Assembly: GCF_001717955.1 (NCBI RefSeq)
Contig: NZ_CP014168.1
Coordinates: forward strand, 2,637,501-2,701,500
DNA: 64,000 bases
Source: Sphingomonas panacis
GTDB taxonomy: Bacteria > Pseudomonadota > Alphaproteobacteria > Sphingomonadales > Sphingomonadaceae
Reading direction: 5' to 3'
A program made the translations under genes and the position numbers. The notes beneath the pieces are model-generated. The model was not told the origin of the DNA. It searched no databases and saw only the letters and a program-made list of their open reading frames with translations. Shown here one piece after another: positions 14,292 through 23,169 of the stretch. Numbering within the stretch: position 1 is the first letter of the stretch; every line of letters begins with the position of its first letter.

Positions 14292-16979
14292 ATGCAGGAC
14301 ACGATTCAAACTTCGAACATCACCGATGCGCTTGGCCGCGCGCGTGCCCATGCGCCATATCTGGCGCTGTCGCTTCAACGCGAAACCGATCTGGCCGACA
14401 GCTTCGCGCAAGGTGTGCTGCCATCGCTCGGCGCGGTCGCCGTGGCAGACCTCGCCCTGCCCATCGCAACGCGATTGCGGCGCGAGCGGCGGCGGCTCGC
14501 GCTGATCGTCGCGGTCGCCGATCTCGCGGGCGCCTATGATCTGACCGGGGTGACTCATGCGCTCAGCGACTTCGCCGATCGCGCGCTCGATGCCGCGATC
14601 CGCGCCGCCATCGCCGAGCGCACCCCCGATGCCGAGCCGCGCGGTTTCGCCGCCATCGCGCTCGGCAAGCAGGGTAGCCGCGAACTCAATTACTCGTCGG
14701 ACATCGATCCGATCCTGATCTTCGATCCTGCCACGCTGCCGTGCCGCCCCCGCGAGGATGTCGGCGAGGCGGCGGTGCGGATCGCGCGGCGTGTTGTCGA
14801 CCTGCTCCAGACACGCGACGGCGACGGCTATGTGCTGCGCGTCGATCTGCGGCTGCGCCCATCGCCCGAGGCGACGCCGATCGCGCTGCCGGTCGATGCC
14901 GCGATCTCCTATTACGAATCGCTCGCGCTGCCGTGGGAACGCGCCGCTTTCATTCGGGCGCGCGCCGCCGCAGGCGATATCGCGCTCGGCGAGCGTTTCC
15001 TTGGCGCGATCCAGCCGTTCATCTGGCGGCGCGCGCTCGATTTCGGCACGATCGGCGAGATTCGCGGCATCTCGCGCCGAATCCGCGATCATCATGCGCA
15101 GGGGCAGGCGTTCGGGCCAGGTTATGATCTCAAGCGCGGGCGAGGCGGCATTCGCGAAATCGAATTCTTCGCGCAAATCCATCAACTGATTCACGGCGGC
15201 CGCGACCCTGCGCTGCGCGCGCCGGCGACGCGCGACGCGCTGGCGGCGCTGGCGGACGCGGGCTGGGTCGATCGGAGTGAAGCCGCCGCGCTGGTCGAGG
15301 CGTACACAATGCTGCGCACCATCGAGCACCGCGTCCAGATGGTTGAGGACCGCCAGACGCACTTCCTGCCGAGCGGCCCGGCGCTCGAGTCACTCGCGCA
15401 CTTGCACGGCCTCGGCAACGGCGCGGCGTTGCTCGATCTGCTGCGTCCGCATGTCGCGCGGGTTGGCGTCACCTACGATGCGCTCGACCCGGCCGAGGGC
15501 GATACGATGTCGTTCGATGCCGAGCATCTCGCCACCCAACTTACGGCGGCGGGGTTCGCCGATCCGACGGCGGCGGCGCGTGCGATCGGCCAGTGGCGCG
15601 CGGGCACCTATCCGGCGCTGCGCAGCGAGGCGGCGCGCTCGGCGCTCGAAGCGGTGTTGCCGGGGCTGATCGATGCGCTCGGCCGCGCGCCTGATCCCGG
15701 GGTCGCGATCGTGCGGCTCGATGCGATGCTGTCGCATCTGTCGAGCGCGATCAACTTCTTCCGCTTGCTGGAGGCGCGGCCCGCACTGGCGCGGCTGCTC
15801 GCATTGATCCTCAGCCATGCCGCGACGCTGGCGGACTCGCTCGCGCGCCGACCAGAACTGATCGACGGGTTGATCGACGCGAGCGCGCTGGGACCGGTCG
15901 GTGACGTCGAGGCGCTCGTCGCCGAGATGCGCGGCGGCAGCGATTATCAGGCGCGGCTCGATCATGTCCGCCGCATCGTCGGCGAGAAGCGGTTCGCGCT
16001 CGGCACGCAGATCGTCGCGGGCGTGAGCGATCCGCTGGAGGTGGGCGCAGGCTATGCGCGCGTCGCGGAAGCCGCGATCGACGTGCTCGCGTCGGCGACG
16101 ATCGCCGAGTTCGTCGCCGCGCATGGCGTCGTGCCCGGCAGCGAGTTGGTGATCCTCGCCTTCGGCCGGCTCGGCGGCGGCGTGCTCACCCACGCCTCGG
16201 ACCTCGATCTCGTCTATCTCTTCACGGGCGATTACCGCGCCGAATCCGATGGCGCCAAGCCGCTCGGCGCGGTGCTGTATTACAATCGCCTCGCGCAGCG
16301 CGTGACCAGTGCGCTGTCGGCGGCGACCGCTTTCGGTCCGCTGTACGAGATCGACACGCGGCTGCGCCCGTCGGGCACGCAGGGGCCGCTCAGCGTCTCG
16401 CTCGACGGCTTCGCGCGCTATCAGCGCGAAAGCGCGTGGACCTGGGAGCATATGGCGCTCACCCGCGCGCGGCCGGTGTTCGGCTCGGCGCACGCGCGCG
16501 GCGAGGTGACGGCGGTGATCGACGCCGTGCTGCGCGGCGACCGGCCCGAGCGCGACGTGGCGGCGGAAGCGGCGGACATGCGCGCCGAGATGGCCAAGCA
16601 CAAGCCGCCGAGCGGCCCGCTCGACGCCAAGATGCTCCCCGGCGCGCTCGTCGATCTCGAATTCACGGTCCATATCCTGCAACTCACGCGGCGCACCGGC
16701 TTCGATACCGATCTCGGCTGTGCCATTGCCGCGCTGGTGGGGCAGGGGGTGGCCCCGGCCGAGCTGATCGCGGCGGAGCGCTTCCTTACTCGCCTGCTCA
16801 TCACGCTGCGGCTGGTCGCGCCCGATGCGGAGATTCCACCGCCGCCCACGCAGGCGCTGATCGCACGCGCGCTCGGCATGGCCGACTGGGACGCGGTGGT
16901 TGCCAGCTTCGCCACGACCCGGCAGGAGGTCGCCGCATGTCTCGCCAGCGTGGCGACAGGAGATGATGATGGCGATTGA
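14292..16979 (+). CDS. glnE: bifunctional glutamine synthetase adenylyltransferase/adenylyl-removing enzyme
   Basis: 895 residues with two nucleotidyltransferase domains. The N-terminal deadenylylase has GKQGSRELNYSSDIDPILIF (about 123-142). The C-terminal adenylylase has GRLGGGVLTHASDLDLVYLF (about 625-645). GlnE attaches or removes AMP on glutamine synthetase in response to PII. The motif DLKRGRGGIREIEFFAQIHQ is also typical. Length fits alphaproteobacterial GlnE. The downstream bcp start overlaps its end. Confidence 0.96.
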   Translation: MQDTIQTSNITDALGRARAHAPYLALSLQRETDLADSFAQGVLPSLGAVAVADLALPIATRLRRERRRLALIVAVADLAGAYDLTGVTHALSDFADRALDAAIRAAIAERTPDAEPRGFAAIALGKQGSRELNYSSDIDPILIFDPATLPCRPREDVGEAAVRIARRVVDLLQTRDGDGYVLRVDLRLRPSPEATPIALPVDAAISYYESLALPWERAAFIRARAAAGDIALGERFLGAIQPFIWRRALDFGTIGEIRGISRRIRDHHAQGQAFGPGYDLKRGRGGIREIEFFAQIHQLIHGGRDPALRAPATRDALAALADAGWVDRSEAAALVEAYTMLRTIEHRVQMVEDRQTHFLPSGPALESLAHLHGLGNGAALLDLLRPHVARVGVTYDALDPAEGDTMSFDAEHLATQLTAAGFADPTAAARAIGQWRAGTYPALRSEAARSALEAVLPGLIDALGRAPDPGVAIVRLDAMLSHLSSAINFFRLLEARPALARLLALILSHAATLADSLARRPELIDGLIDASALGPVGDVEALVAEMRGGSDYQARLDHVRRIVGEKRFALGTQIVAGVSDPLEVGAGYARVAEAAIDVLASATIAEFVAAHGVVPGSELVILAFGRLGGGVLTHASDLDLVYLFTGDYRAESDGAKPLGAVLYYNRLAQRVTSALSAATAFGPLYEIDTRLRPSGTQGPLSVSLDGFARYQRESAWTWEHMALTRARPVFGSAHARGEVTAVIDAVLRGDRPERDVAAEAADMRAEMAKHKPPSGPLDAKMLPGALVDLEFTVHILQLTRRTGFDTDLGCAIAALVGQGVAPAELIAAERFLTRLLITLRLVAPDAEIPPPPTQALIARALGMADWDAVVASFATTRQEVAACLASVATGDDDGD

Positions 16980-17436
16980 GCTGGGGGACGCGCTTCCCGA
17001 TCTGGAGCTGGCCGGCGCGGATGGTGCGGCGTTGCGGCTGCGCGACAAGGTCGGCGCGCCGTTGGTGCTGTATTTCTACCCTAAGGACGACACCACCGGC
17101 TGCACCCGCGAAGCGCAGGATTTCAGCGCGCTCTACCCGGAGTTTCGCGCCGCTGGTGTCGACCTGCTCGGCGTCTCGCCCGACACGCCCGCCAAACACG
17201 CCAAGTTCACCGCCAAATATGATCTCACCGTGCCGCTCGCCAGCGACGAGGCGCACGGCGTGATGGAGGCGTTCGGCGTGTGGGTCGAAAAGAACATGTA
17301 TGGCCGCACCTACATGGGCGTCGAGCGCGCGACCTTCCTGTTCGCCGCCGATGGTACGCTCGCGCAGGTCTGGCGCAAGGTTCGCGTAGCCGGCCATGCC
17401 GAGCAGGTGCTGGCGGCGGCCAGGGCGCTGGGGTGA
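16969..17436 (+). CDS. bcp: thioredoxin-dependent thiol peroxidase (Bcp/PrxQ), single-Cys form
   Basis: 155 residues. The peroxidatic site is YPKDDTTGCTREAQDF with Cys45. The usual resolving Cys five residues later (position 50) is Gln, so this is a one-Cys PrxQ that must be reduced by an external thiol. Other family marks are LGVSPDTPAKHAKFTAKY and GVERATFLF. Three ATG codons lie in tandem (16963, 16966, 16969). The AGGAG at 16958-16962 best serves the last one. It overlaps the glnE end and the next start, suggesting an operon. Confidence 0.93.
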   Translation: MAIELGDALPDLELAGADGAALRLRDKVGAPLVLYFYPKDDTTGCTREAQDFSALYPEFRAAGVDLLGVSPDTPAKHAKFTAKYDLTVPLASDEAHGVMEAFGVWVEKNMYGRTYMGVERATFLFAADGTLAQVWRKVRVAGHAEQVLAAARALG

Positions 17437-18230
17437 CGCTGCCGAGCGTGTCGGTCGCGATCCGGGAGGTATTGGAGACCGCCGATCCAGCGACCAAGGT
17501 GAGGCGCGCCCGCGCCGCCGCGCGTGGCTGGCGGCGCGGCGATTTCGCCGCCGTCGATGGCGGCGTGATGCCCGACCGTCCCGCGCGCCCGGCTGAACCG
17601 GAACTGCGCGCCCCCAACCAGATGCCGCGGCGCGGCAAGGGTTCGCTGCACGGGCGGATCGCGTTGCTGCACGCGCTCGCGCATATCGAGTTCGTCGCGA
17701 TCGATCTCGCCTTCGACATGGCAGGACGGTTCGGCGCTGGGTTCGCGCCCGACTTCACCACCGACTGGCTCGCGGTCGGCGCTGACGAGGCGATGCACTT
17801 CGCGCTGGTCGACCGCCGGCTGCGCGCGCTCGGCAGCCGCTACGGCGCGCTGCCGGCGCATGATGGCTTGTGGGAAGCCGCGATCGAAACCGCCGGCGAT
17901 CCGCTCGCCCGGCTCGCGATCGTGCCGATGGTGCTGGAGGCACGCGGCCTCGACGTGACCCCCGCGATGATCGCGCGCGCCGATGCCGCCGGCGATGCCG
18001 CCACCGCCGCGATTCTGCGCCGAATCCTCACCGATGAGATCCGTCATGTGGCCGTGGGAACCAAATGGTTCGAATCCGCTTGCACCGCGCTGGGCATCGC
18101 ACCGCAAAAATACTGGAAGAATCTGCTTTCACGCCATTTTCGCGGGGAACTAAAACCACCGTTCAACGACTCAGCGCGCCAAGCAGCCGGTCTGACGCGC
18201 GATTACTATCAGGCGCTTGCCCCTGCATGA
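17433..18230 (+). CDS. DUF455 ferritin-like protein
   Basis: 265 residues from the GTG at 17433, which overlaps the bcp stop (GTGA). Four-helix ferritin-like pattern with likely diiron ligands in HALAHIEFVAIDLAFD, ADEAMHFALV and TDEIRHVAVG. DUF455 proteins are related to MiaE-like and rubrerythrin-like helical bundles; function is unproven. The C-terminus PPFNDSARQAAGLTRDYY is conserved in the family as I recall it. Coupling to a peroxidase gene would fit an oxidative or metal role, but this is inference. Confidence 0.88.
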   Translation: MTLPSVSVAIREVLETADPATKVRRARAAARGWRRGDFAAVDGGVMPDRPARPAEPELRAPNQMPRRGKGSLHGRIALLHALAHIEFVAIDLAFDMAGRFGAGFAPDFTTDWLAVGADEAMHFALVDRRLRALGSRYGALPAHDGLWEAAIETAGDPLARLAIVPMVLEARGLDVTPAMIARADAAGDAATAAILRRILTDEIRHVAVGTKWFESACTALGIAPQKYWKNLLSRHFRGELKPPFNDSARQAAGLTRDYYQALAPA

Positions 18231-18337
18231 CAAAGCAGGGCAGGTATTGTGCGTCCGGACGTGGAGGGGCTGCGAGCCGGACACAAGGGGCGGGTGCCGT
18301 CGTCTTCCGGCATACGCATAACGGTCGCTGGGGACAG

Positions 18338-19072
18338 ATGAACAAAATCACCACTATGTCTGGCGCGCATCGCATGGCGCGCCTCGGGTCTTTCTTATCC
18401 GCCCGGAAGGCCGTCGCAGATAAGGCGTTCTCACTGCTGGCAGGTGTCGCTGGCGTGACGTTGTGCTTCTCCGCATGCGGCGTCGCCCGCGCGGCCGACA
18501 GCGCGGACGCCGCCGCCGATATGCGCGCTGACGTGCAGTTCCGTTCGCTGTTCCAGACCTGGAAGAAGCTCGACACGCTCGATCATGGCCTGATCGCCAT
18601 CCCCTCGGTCCAGCCCGTCGAACATCTCGCCTACACCAGCAATTTCGGCATCCGCTCCGATCCGTTCCGCGGCACCGCGGCGATGCACGCCGGCGTCGAT
18701 ATCCCCGGTCCGACCGGAACGCCGGTCTATGCCACCGCGGACGGCTATGTCGATCGCGCCGAGCGCGCTGGCGGCTACGGCAACATGGTCGAGATCGATC
18801 ATGGCAAGGGCATCCAGACCCGCTACGGCCATCTCTCCAAGATCCTCGTTCCCGCCAACACCCGCGTCCATCGCGGCCAGTTGATCGCGCTGATGGGTTC
18901 GACCGGGCGCTCGACCGGCCCGCATCTGCATTATGAGGTCCGCATCGACGGCCATGCGGTCAATCCGGTGCCGTTCCTCCAGAACGCCGATTATCTGCTC
19001 GCCGCGCAGGATCGTTCGATCAAGACGATCCCGGTCGGTGTCGGCCCCGCAGCGGACGAATCCGCCGACTGA
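18338..19072 (+). CDS. M23 family peptidoglycan endopeptidase
   Basis: 244 residues: exported (hydrophobic stretch about 31-52 ending GVARA-ADS). The LytM catalytic domain begins near 98 (YTSNFGIRSDPFRGTAAMHA). Zinc ligands are His117 and Asp121 (HAGVD) and His198 in GPHLHYEV; His165 (RYGHLS) and His196 complete the active site. All catalytic residues are present, so it is probably an active DD-endopeptidase rather than an EnvC/NlpD-like activator. A Cys at 47 (FSAC) might allow lipidation, but the cleavage site after ARA looks better. Confidence 0.92.
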   Translation: MNKITTMSGAHRMARLGSFLSARKAVADKAFSLLAGVAGVTLCFSACGVARAADSADAAADMRADVQFRSLFQTWKKLDTLDHGLIAIPSVQPVEHLAYTSNFGIRSDPFRGTAAMHAGVDIPGPTGTPVYATADGYVDRAERAGGYGNMVEIDHGKGIQTRYGHLSKILVPANTRVHRGQLIALMGSTGRSTGPHLHYEVRIDGHAVNPVPFLQNADYLLAAQDRSIKTIPVGVGPAADESAD

Positions 19073-19096
19073 GCCGGTTAGCCTGCTTTCGAATCT

Positions 19097-19132
19097 GCAA
19101 AGGGCGTCGGTCGCGAGACCGGCGCCCTTTGC
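19097..19132 (+). terminator. terminator after the M23 peptidase gene
   Basis: GCAAAGGGCGTCGGTC (19097-19112) and GACCGGCGCCCTTTGC (19117-19132) form a 16-bp stem with one mismatch and a GCGA loop. It lies 24 bp after the stop codon and is followed by TTTGCGG. Confidence 0.7.
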
Positions 19133-19184
19133 TTTGCGGTCGCGGGCGGTTGCCGTTGGCCGGGCCACCGCTTATCTGAAGCGC

Positions 19185-19523
19185 ATGGCCACACTCGCTC
19201 CTGAAATCGCCCTGACCGATTCCGCCGCCGCGCGCGTGGCCACGATCGCCGCCAAACAGGGCAAACCCGCGATCCTGCGGCTGTCGGTCGATGGCGGCGG
19301 CTGTTCGGGTTTCCAGTACAAGTTCGGCTTCGCCGACGCGGTCGAGAGCGACGATACGATCGCGGAGAATGGCGACGTTCGGCTGGTCGTCGATTCGGTC
19401 AGCCTCGATCTCGTGCGCGGTGCGGCGGTCGATTATGTCGAGGAGCTCGGCGGCGCGGCGTTCCGCGTGACCAATCCGCAGGCGGCATCGGGCTGCGGCT
19501 GCGGCGCCAGCTTCTCGATCTGA
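19185..19523 (+). CDS. erpA: A-type iron-sulfur carrier protein (ErpA/IscA family)
   Basis: 112 residues with the three conserved cysteines: Cys40 in GGGCSGFQY, and Cys104 and Cys106 in SGCGCGASFSI. A-type carriers accept Fe-S clusters from the scaffold and pass them to client enzymes. Acidic LVVDSVSLDLVRGAAVDYVE is typical. In sphingomonads the gene is commonly annotated erpA; IscA cannot be excluded. Followed 13 bp later by the exonuclease III gene. Confidence 0.92.
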   Translation: MATLAPEIALTDSAAARVATIAAKQGKPAILRLSVDGGGCSGFQYKFGFADAVESDDTIAENGDVRLVVDSVSLDLVRGAAVDYVEELGGAAFRVTNPQAASGCGCGASFSI

Positions 19524-19536
19524 CGCGCCCGCACCC

Positions 19537-20307
19537 GTGAAGATCGTCACCTACAACGTCAACGGCATCAAGGCGCGCCTGCCGCGCCTGCTCGAATATC
19601 TCTCCGAACAGCAGCCCGATGTGGTCTGCCTTCAGGAGTTGAAGGCGAGCGACGAGACCTTCCCGATCGCAGACATCCGCGCCGCCGGCTACGGCGCCGT
19701 GTGGCACGGCCAGAAGAGCTGGAACGGCGTCGCGGTGCTCGCCAAGGGCGCCGACCCGGTCGAGCGCCAGCGTGGGCTGGAGGGTGAGACCGAGGACGAT
19801 CACAGCCGCTACCTCGAAGCCGAGGTGGACGGTGTGGTGATCGCCTCGCTCTATTTGCCCAACGGCAATCCGCTGCCCGGCCCCAAGTTCGATTACAAGC
19901 TGCGCTGGATCGACCGGCTCGCGGCGCGCGCGCGCGCGCTGCTCGCCGAGGAGCGCGCGGTTGTGCTGGCGGGCGATTACAACGTCATCCCCAACGACGA
20001 CGATACGTTTTCCGTGCGGGCGATGGCGAGCGACGCGCTGATGCAGCCCGAGAGCCGCGCTGGCTTCCGCGCATTGATGGCGCAAGGCTGGACCGATGCG
20101 CTGCGCACGCGCCACCCCAAGGGCGGGGTGTGGACCTTCTGGGATTATCAGGCGGGGGCGTGGCCGCGCGACGCGGGCTTCCGCATCGACCATCTGCTGC
20201 TCTCACCGATCGCCGCCGACCGGCTCGCCGATGCCGGCGTCGACAAGGACTATCGCGGGCGGGAGAAGGCCAGCGACCACGCGCCGACCTGGGCGATGTT
20301 GCGGTAG
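19537..20307 (+). CDS. xth: exodeoxyribonuclease III (AP endonuclease)
   Basis: 256 residues from a GTG start; YNVNGIKARLPRLLEYLSEQ at the N-terminus is typical of the family. Metal and catalytic residues are in QELKA (Glu), SLYLPNGNP, LAGDYNVIPND (Asp, Asn), RIDHLLLS and the terminal KASDHAPTWA (Asp, His). It repairs abasic sites and removes 3-prime blocks in base excision repair. It is close to erpA, probably co-transcribed. Confidence 0.95.
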   Translation: MKIVTYNVNGIKARLPRLLEYLSEQQPDVVCLQELKASDETFPIADIRAAGYGAVWHGQKSWNGVAVLAKGADPVERQRGLEGETEDDHSRYLEAEVDGVVIASLYLPNGNPLPGPKFDYKLRWIDRLAARARALLAEERAVVLAGDYNVIPNDDDTFSVRAMASDALMQPESRAGFRALMAQGWTDALRTRHPKGGVWTFWDYQAGAWPRDAGFRIDHLLLSPIAADRLADAGVDKDYRGREKASDHAPTWAMLR

Positions 20308-20373
20308 TCCAGCCGCTTCACCGCTCGCCCCCGAAGACCTCAGAGGCGAACGGGGCGCGTAACGGATCAGCGA

Positions 20374-21069
20374 TCAGCGAACGGTGTTGCTGGCGAGGGC
20401 GGTATCCATCGGGCCGCATGTCTTCTCGACCCATTCGCCCCTCTTGCCCCAGCATCGCGGATCGAGGTTGGGCACGCGCGCCATGGCGTTGACCGAGGGA
20501 TGGCGCGGGAAGCGCTCGTCGCCCCAATAGACGAGCGCGTTGCGCAGTGTGGCGGTCTCTTCGAGCGCGATCTTGCCGAATTGTCCGCGCGGCGCGATCG
20601 CGGCGCGAAGCGCGACCCGCGCGGCGGTCTGGCAGAAGCCATATTGCGCATTCACCGTGGTGAAGCTCGAATAATTGCGCGTGTCGAAATGGTCGAGCGC
20701 GTTCTGTCCGGCGCGAAGCGTTTTGTTGGTGCGCACGAAATACTTGCTCACCGTGTCGTAGGACTTCTTGATCTCGTCCTTATGGTTGAACAGGATCGCG
20801 TTGTAGTTGGGCACGGACATCAAGGTCGGCTCGAACTGGCATTGCAGCGCGGCCACGTTGAGCGCCGCGCGCATCTGCCACACCAGTGCGGAGCGGACTT
20901 CGAGCGGCGTCGCGCCGGGGAAATCGGCCGCGTAGCGCGGTTCGCTGCCGGTCACCGGCGGCGCGGTCATGTCATGCGGGGTGAAAAAGAACTGCGCCTG
21001 GGCAGGCAGTGAAAGCGCCGCCGCATACACTGCAGCACATCCGCATAACGCACGGGACAATTTCATCAT
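20374..21069 (-). CDS. conserved secreted protein of unknown function
   Basis: 231 residues with signal peptide MMKLSRALCGCAAVYAAALS (cleavage near PAQA-QFF). The mature part is helical with Cys in LQCQFEPTLMSVPNYNAILF, YGFCQTAARVAL, PRCWGKRGEWVEKTCG, probably forming disulfides in the periplasm. I recall no named domain; similar proteins occur in sphingomonads as hypotheticals. It is convergent with xth and downstream of a lipoprotein gene. Confidence 0.8.
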   Translation of the reverse strand: MMKLSRALCGCAAVYAAALSLPAQAQFFFTPHDMTAPPVTGSEPRYAADFPGATPLEVRSALVWQMRAALNVAALQCQFEPTLMSVPNYNAILFNHKDEIKKSYDTVSKYFVRTNKTLRAGQNALDHFDTRNYSSFTTVNAQYGFCQTAARVALRAAIAPRGQFGKIALEETATLRNALVYWGDERFPRHPSVNAMARVPNLDPRCWGKRGEWVEKTCGPMDTALASNTVR

Positions 21070-21191
21070 TTTCTCACCGAATGGCAGTCGTGACGGGATG
21101 ATTACGGCGTTTTGTGTTTCAGCCCAAATGCTTTTTTAAGCATGTGGCCAACGTCTCGTCGAATTGCGGTTGAAGGGGGTTTGCGCGAATC

Positions 21192-21223
21192 AAAAGGGCC
21201 GCCCGGACGGTCCGGGCGGCCCT
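21192..21223 (-). terminator. intrinsic terminator after the small lipoprotein gene
   Basis: Read on the minus strand, AGGGCCGCCCGGA-CCG-TCCGGGCGGCCCT is followed immediately by TTT and A/T-rich sequence. A perfect 13-bp stem plus T run, 25 bp after the lipoprotein stop. A convincing rho-independent terminator. Confidence 0.85.
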
Positions 21224-21247
21224 CAGGCATCACCGTTTTACCGGTGA

Positions 21248-21475
21248 TTACATCGCGTTCGACGATTCGTTCGACATCATCATGCCGCCGTTGTCGGACA
21301 TCGTGCCGTCGACTGCGGTCATGTTGTCCGACATCGTGTCGGTGCTCTCGGTCGAGTTCAGATCCGTGACGGTGGTGTTGTCGACGGGTGCTTCGGTCTT
21401 GCCGCAAGCCGACAGCGAAACGGCAGCGGCTGCGACGAGCGAAACAGCAGCGATCTTGGAAAGGATAGTACGCAT
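21248..21475 (-). CDS. small Asp/Ser/Met-rich lipoprotein (75 aa)
   Basis: MRTILSKIAAVSLVAAAAVS then LSAC, a lipobox with Cys24. The mature 51 residues are low complexity: TEAPVDNTTVTDLNSTESTD and later a run of Met, Gly, Asn, Asp and Ser (SDNGGMMMSNESSNAM). Strongly acidic, without basic residues after the first few. AGGGAG precedes the ATG. No function is evident; the Met/Asp-rich tail could bind metal, which is speculation. Confidence 0.8.
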   Translation of the reverse strand: MRTILSKIAAVSLVAAAAVSLSACGKTEAPVDNTTVTDLNSTESTDTMSDNMTAVDGTMSDNGGMMMSNESSNAM

Positions 21476-21565
21476 GGAAAAGCTCCCTAGAAGTTGATTT
21501 AGGTGGGTCTGGTTGACCTTATTTACCCGCATCGTGGGGGACATTAGTCCGATAAGTACTTGCCC

Positions 21566-22228
21566 TCAAGCACAGTTTTCCGCGCCGCGGCGCAAACGCT
21601 CCAGAAACGCCGGAAAAGCGTCGTTCAGCGCGGCATCGAAGCTCGCGAAATCGCTCGCCCGGCCGAGCGCCTGCGCGCTGGTGACGGGGTATTCCGCAAT
21701 GCCGCACGGCACGATGCCGGCGAAATGGCCAAGGTCGGGCGCGAGGTTCACCGCGAAGCCGTGCAGCGTCACCCAGCGCCGCACGCGCACGCCGATCGCG
21801 CCGATCTTGGCCTCCTCGCCGCCATCGCGAGTCCAGATGCCGATCCGGCCGGGCGCGCGGAAAGCGGTGATGCCGAGCGCGCCCAGCGCGTCGATCAGCC
21901 AGCCTTCGAGCGAACAGATGAAATGGCGGATGTCGCGCCCGCGCACATTGAGATCGAGCATCAGATAGCCGACGCGCTGGCCGGGGCCATGATAGGTGAA
22001 GCGTCCGCCGCGCCCGGTCTTCACCACCGGGAAGCGCGGGTCGAGCAGTTCGGCGGGATCGGCGCTGGTGCCGCCGGTATAGACCGGCGGATGTTCGACC
22101 AGCCACACGAGCTCGCTGGCCTCGCCTGCGGAAACGGCGGCGGCGCGCGCCTCCATGATCGCGAGGGCATCCTCATAGCCGATTCGGCCCGGCTCGACGC
22201 GCCATTCGATTGGGTTGGGGTCATCCAT
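21566..22228 (-). CDS. lipB: octanoyl-[acyl-carrier-protein]:protein N-octanoyltransferase LipB
   Basis: 220 residues. The family signature is [20 protein letters not shown] (about 72-91). The catalytic Lys is in [13 protein letters not shown] and the catalytic Cys in [14 protein letters not shown]. LipB transfers octanoyl groups to lipoyl domains. The ATG at 22228 ([11 protein letters not shown]) is preferred. A longer in-frame start at 22288 adds a region without family similarity. Confidence 0.95.
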   Translation of the reverse strand: MDDPNPIEWRVEPGRIGYEDALAIMEARAAAVSAGEASELVWLVEHPPVYTGGTSADPAELLDPRFPVVKTGRGGRFTYHGPGQRVGYLMLDLNVRGRDIRHFICSLEGWLIDALGALGITAFRAPGRIGIWTRDGGEEAKIGAIGVRVRRWVTLHGFAVNLAPDLGHFAGIVPCGIAEYPVTSAQALGRASDFASFDAALNDAFPAFLERLRRGAENCA

Positions 22229-22343
22229 AGAAGCGCTCGATTGCGCCGATGCGCGTCCGAGTGCAAGATTGGACGGGATCGGTGGCAAGGCCCGGCGGGT
22301 TGGGCTAACGCGAGTTTACGCACGTCGCGGACCGGGGGAGCCA

Positions 22344-23168
22344 ATGGTCAATCTTGAAGCCGTTTGGGACAGAACGTCCGAGTTCGTCGCAGAACGCCGC
22401 GCGGAGGTGATGCCGATCGTCGGGCTACTGCTGTTCGTGCCGCTGGCGCTGATGAACACGCTGATGCCGCTGATCGAACGCGAGCCGAACGTGCGCAACA
22501 TCGGGCTCGGCCTGGTGGTGGTGGCACTCGGTATCGTCACGATGTGGGGGCATCTCGCGCTGACCGCGCTCGTGCTGGAGGCGCGCGGCTGGACGGCCGC
22601 GGTTCGCACCGGGGCGGGGCGGTTGCCGGTCGCGGTGCTGATCTCGCTGATCGAAATGGTGGTGGTGGTGCTGGCGGTCGCACCGATTTTCGTCGCTTTC
22701 GCGATGAGCGGCATCGTGCCGGGCCGGACACCGGCGGGGTCGATGCCGATGATCGGGCTCGAACCGGCAGTGTTCATCCTTGTCTATGGATTGGCCTTCG
22801 CGATCGTCGGGCTGGTGCTGCTCGCGCGCTTGCTCCTCGTCGACGCGGCGCTCGTCGGCGAACGGCGCGGTGTCTCGGCGCTCATCCGCTCGCTGAGCCT
22901 GACGCGCGGGATGACGCTCAAGCTCGTCGGCGTCGTGCTGCTCTACATCCTCGTTTCGCAGGTCGCCGGACTGGCCACCAAGACCGTGTTCGGCGCGATT
23001 CTCGGCGTGCTCACCCTCGGCGACGATACCGCCACTGTCGCAACCATCATCACAACGACTCTCGTCGCGCTCGTCCAGACCGGCTTCACCGCGCTGGCGA
23101 CGGTGTTCACCGCACGCCTGTTCATCGCGGTGCGTGACGCGCGCGAGACGATCGTCGAACTCGTATGA
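22344..23168 (+). CDS. multi-pass membrane protein, paralogue of the next gene
   Basis: 274 residues, six or so hydrophobic segments (AEVMPIVGLLLFVPLALMNT; IGLGLVVVALGIVTMWGHLA; VLISLIEMVVVVLAVAPIFV; FILVYGLAFAIVGLVLLARL; LKLVGVVLLYILVSQVAGLA). The RLLLVDAALVGERRGVSALI RSLSLTRG-type motif resembles the membrane domain found in glycerophosphodiester phosphodiesterase-like/DUF7847 proteins. No catalytic residues are visible. It starts after a purine-rich GGGGGAG. It ends 1 bp before its paralogue, forming a two-gene unit. Confidence 0.8.
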   Translation: MVNLEAVWDRTSEFVAERRAEVMPIVGLLLFVPLALMNTLMPLIEREPNVRNIGLGLVVVALGIVTMWGHLALTALVLEARGWTAAVRTGAGRLPVAVLISLIEMVVVVLAVAPIFVAFAMSGIVPGRTPAGSMPMIGLEPAVFILVYGLAFAIVGLVLLARLLLVDAALVGERRGVSALIRSLSLTRGMTLKLVGVVLLYILVSQVAGLATKTVFGAILGVLTLGDDTATVATIITTTLVALVQTGFTALATVFTARLFIAVRDARETIVELV

Positions 23169-23169
23169 A

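Noticed and set aside
20500..21012. Long frames antisense to the secreted protein and many other genes
   Set aside because: GC-rich codon bias produces long antisense frames; amino acid composition (Arg/His/Ala-rich) is unlike real proteins.
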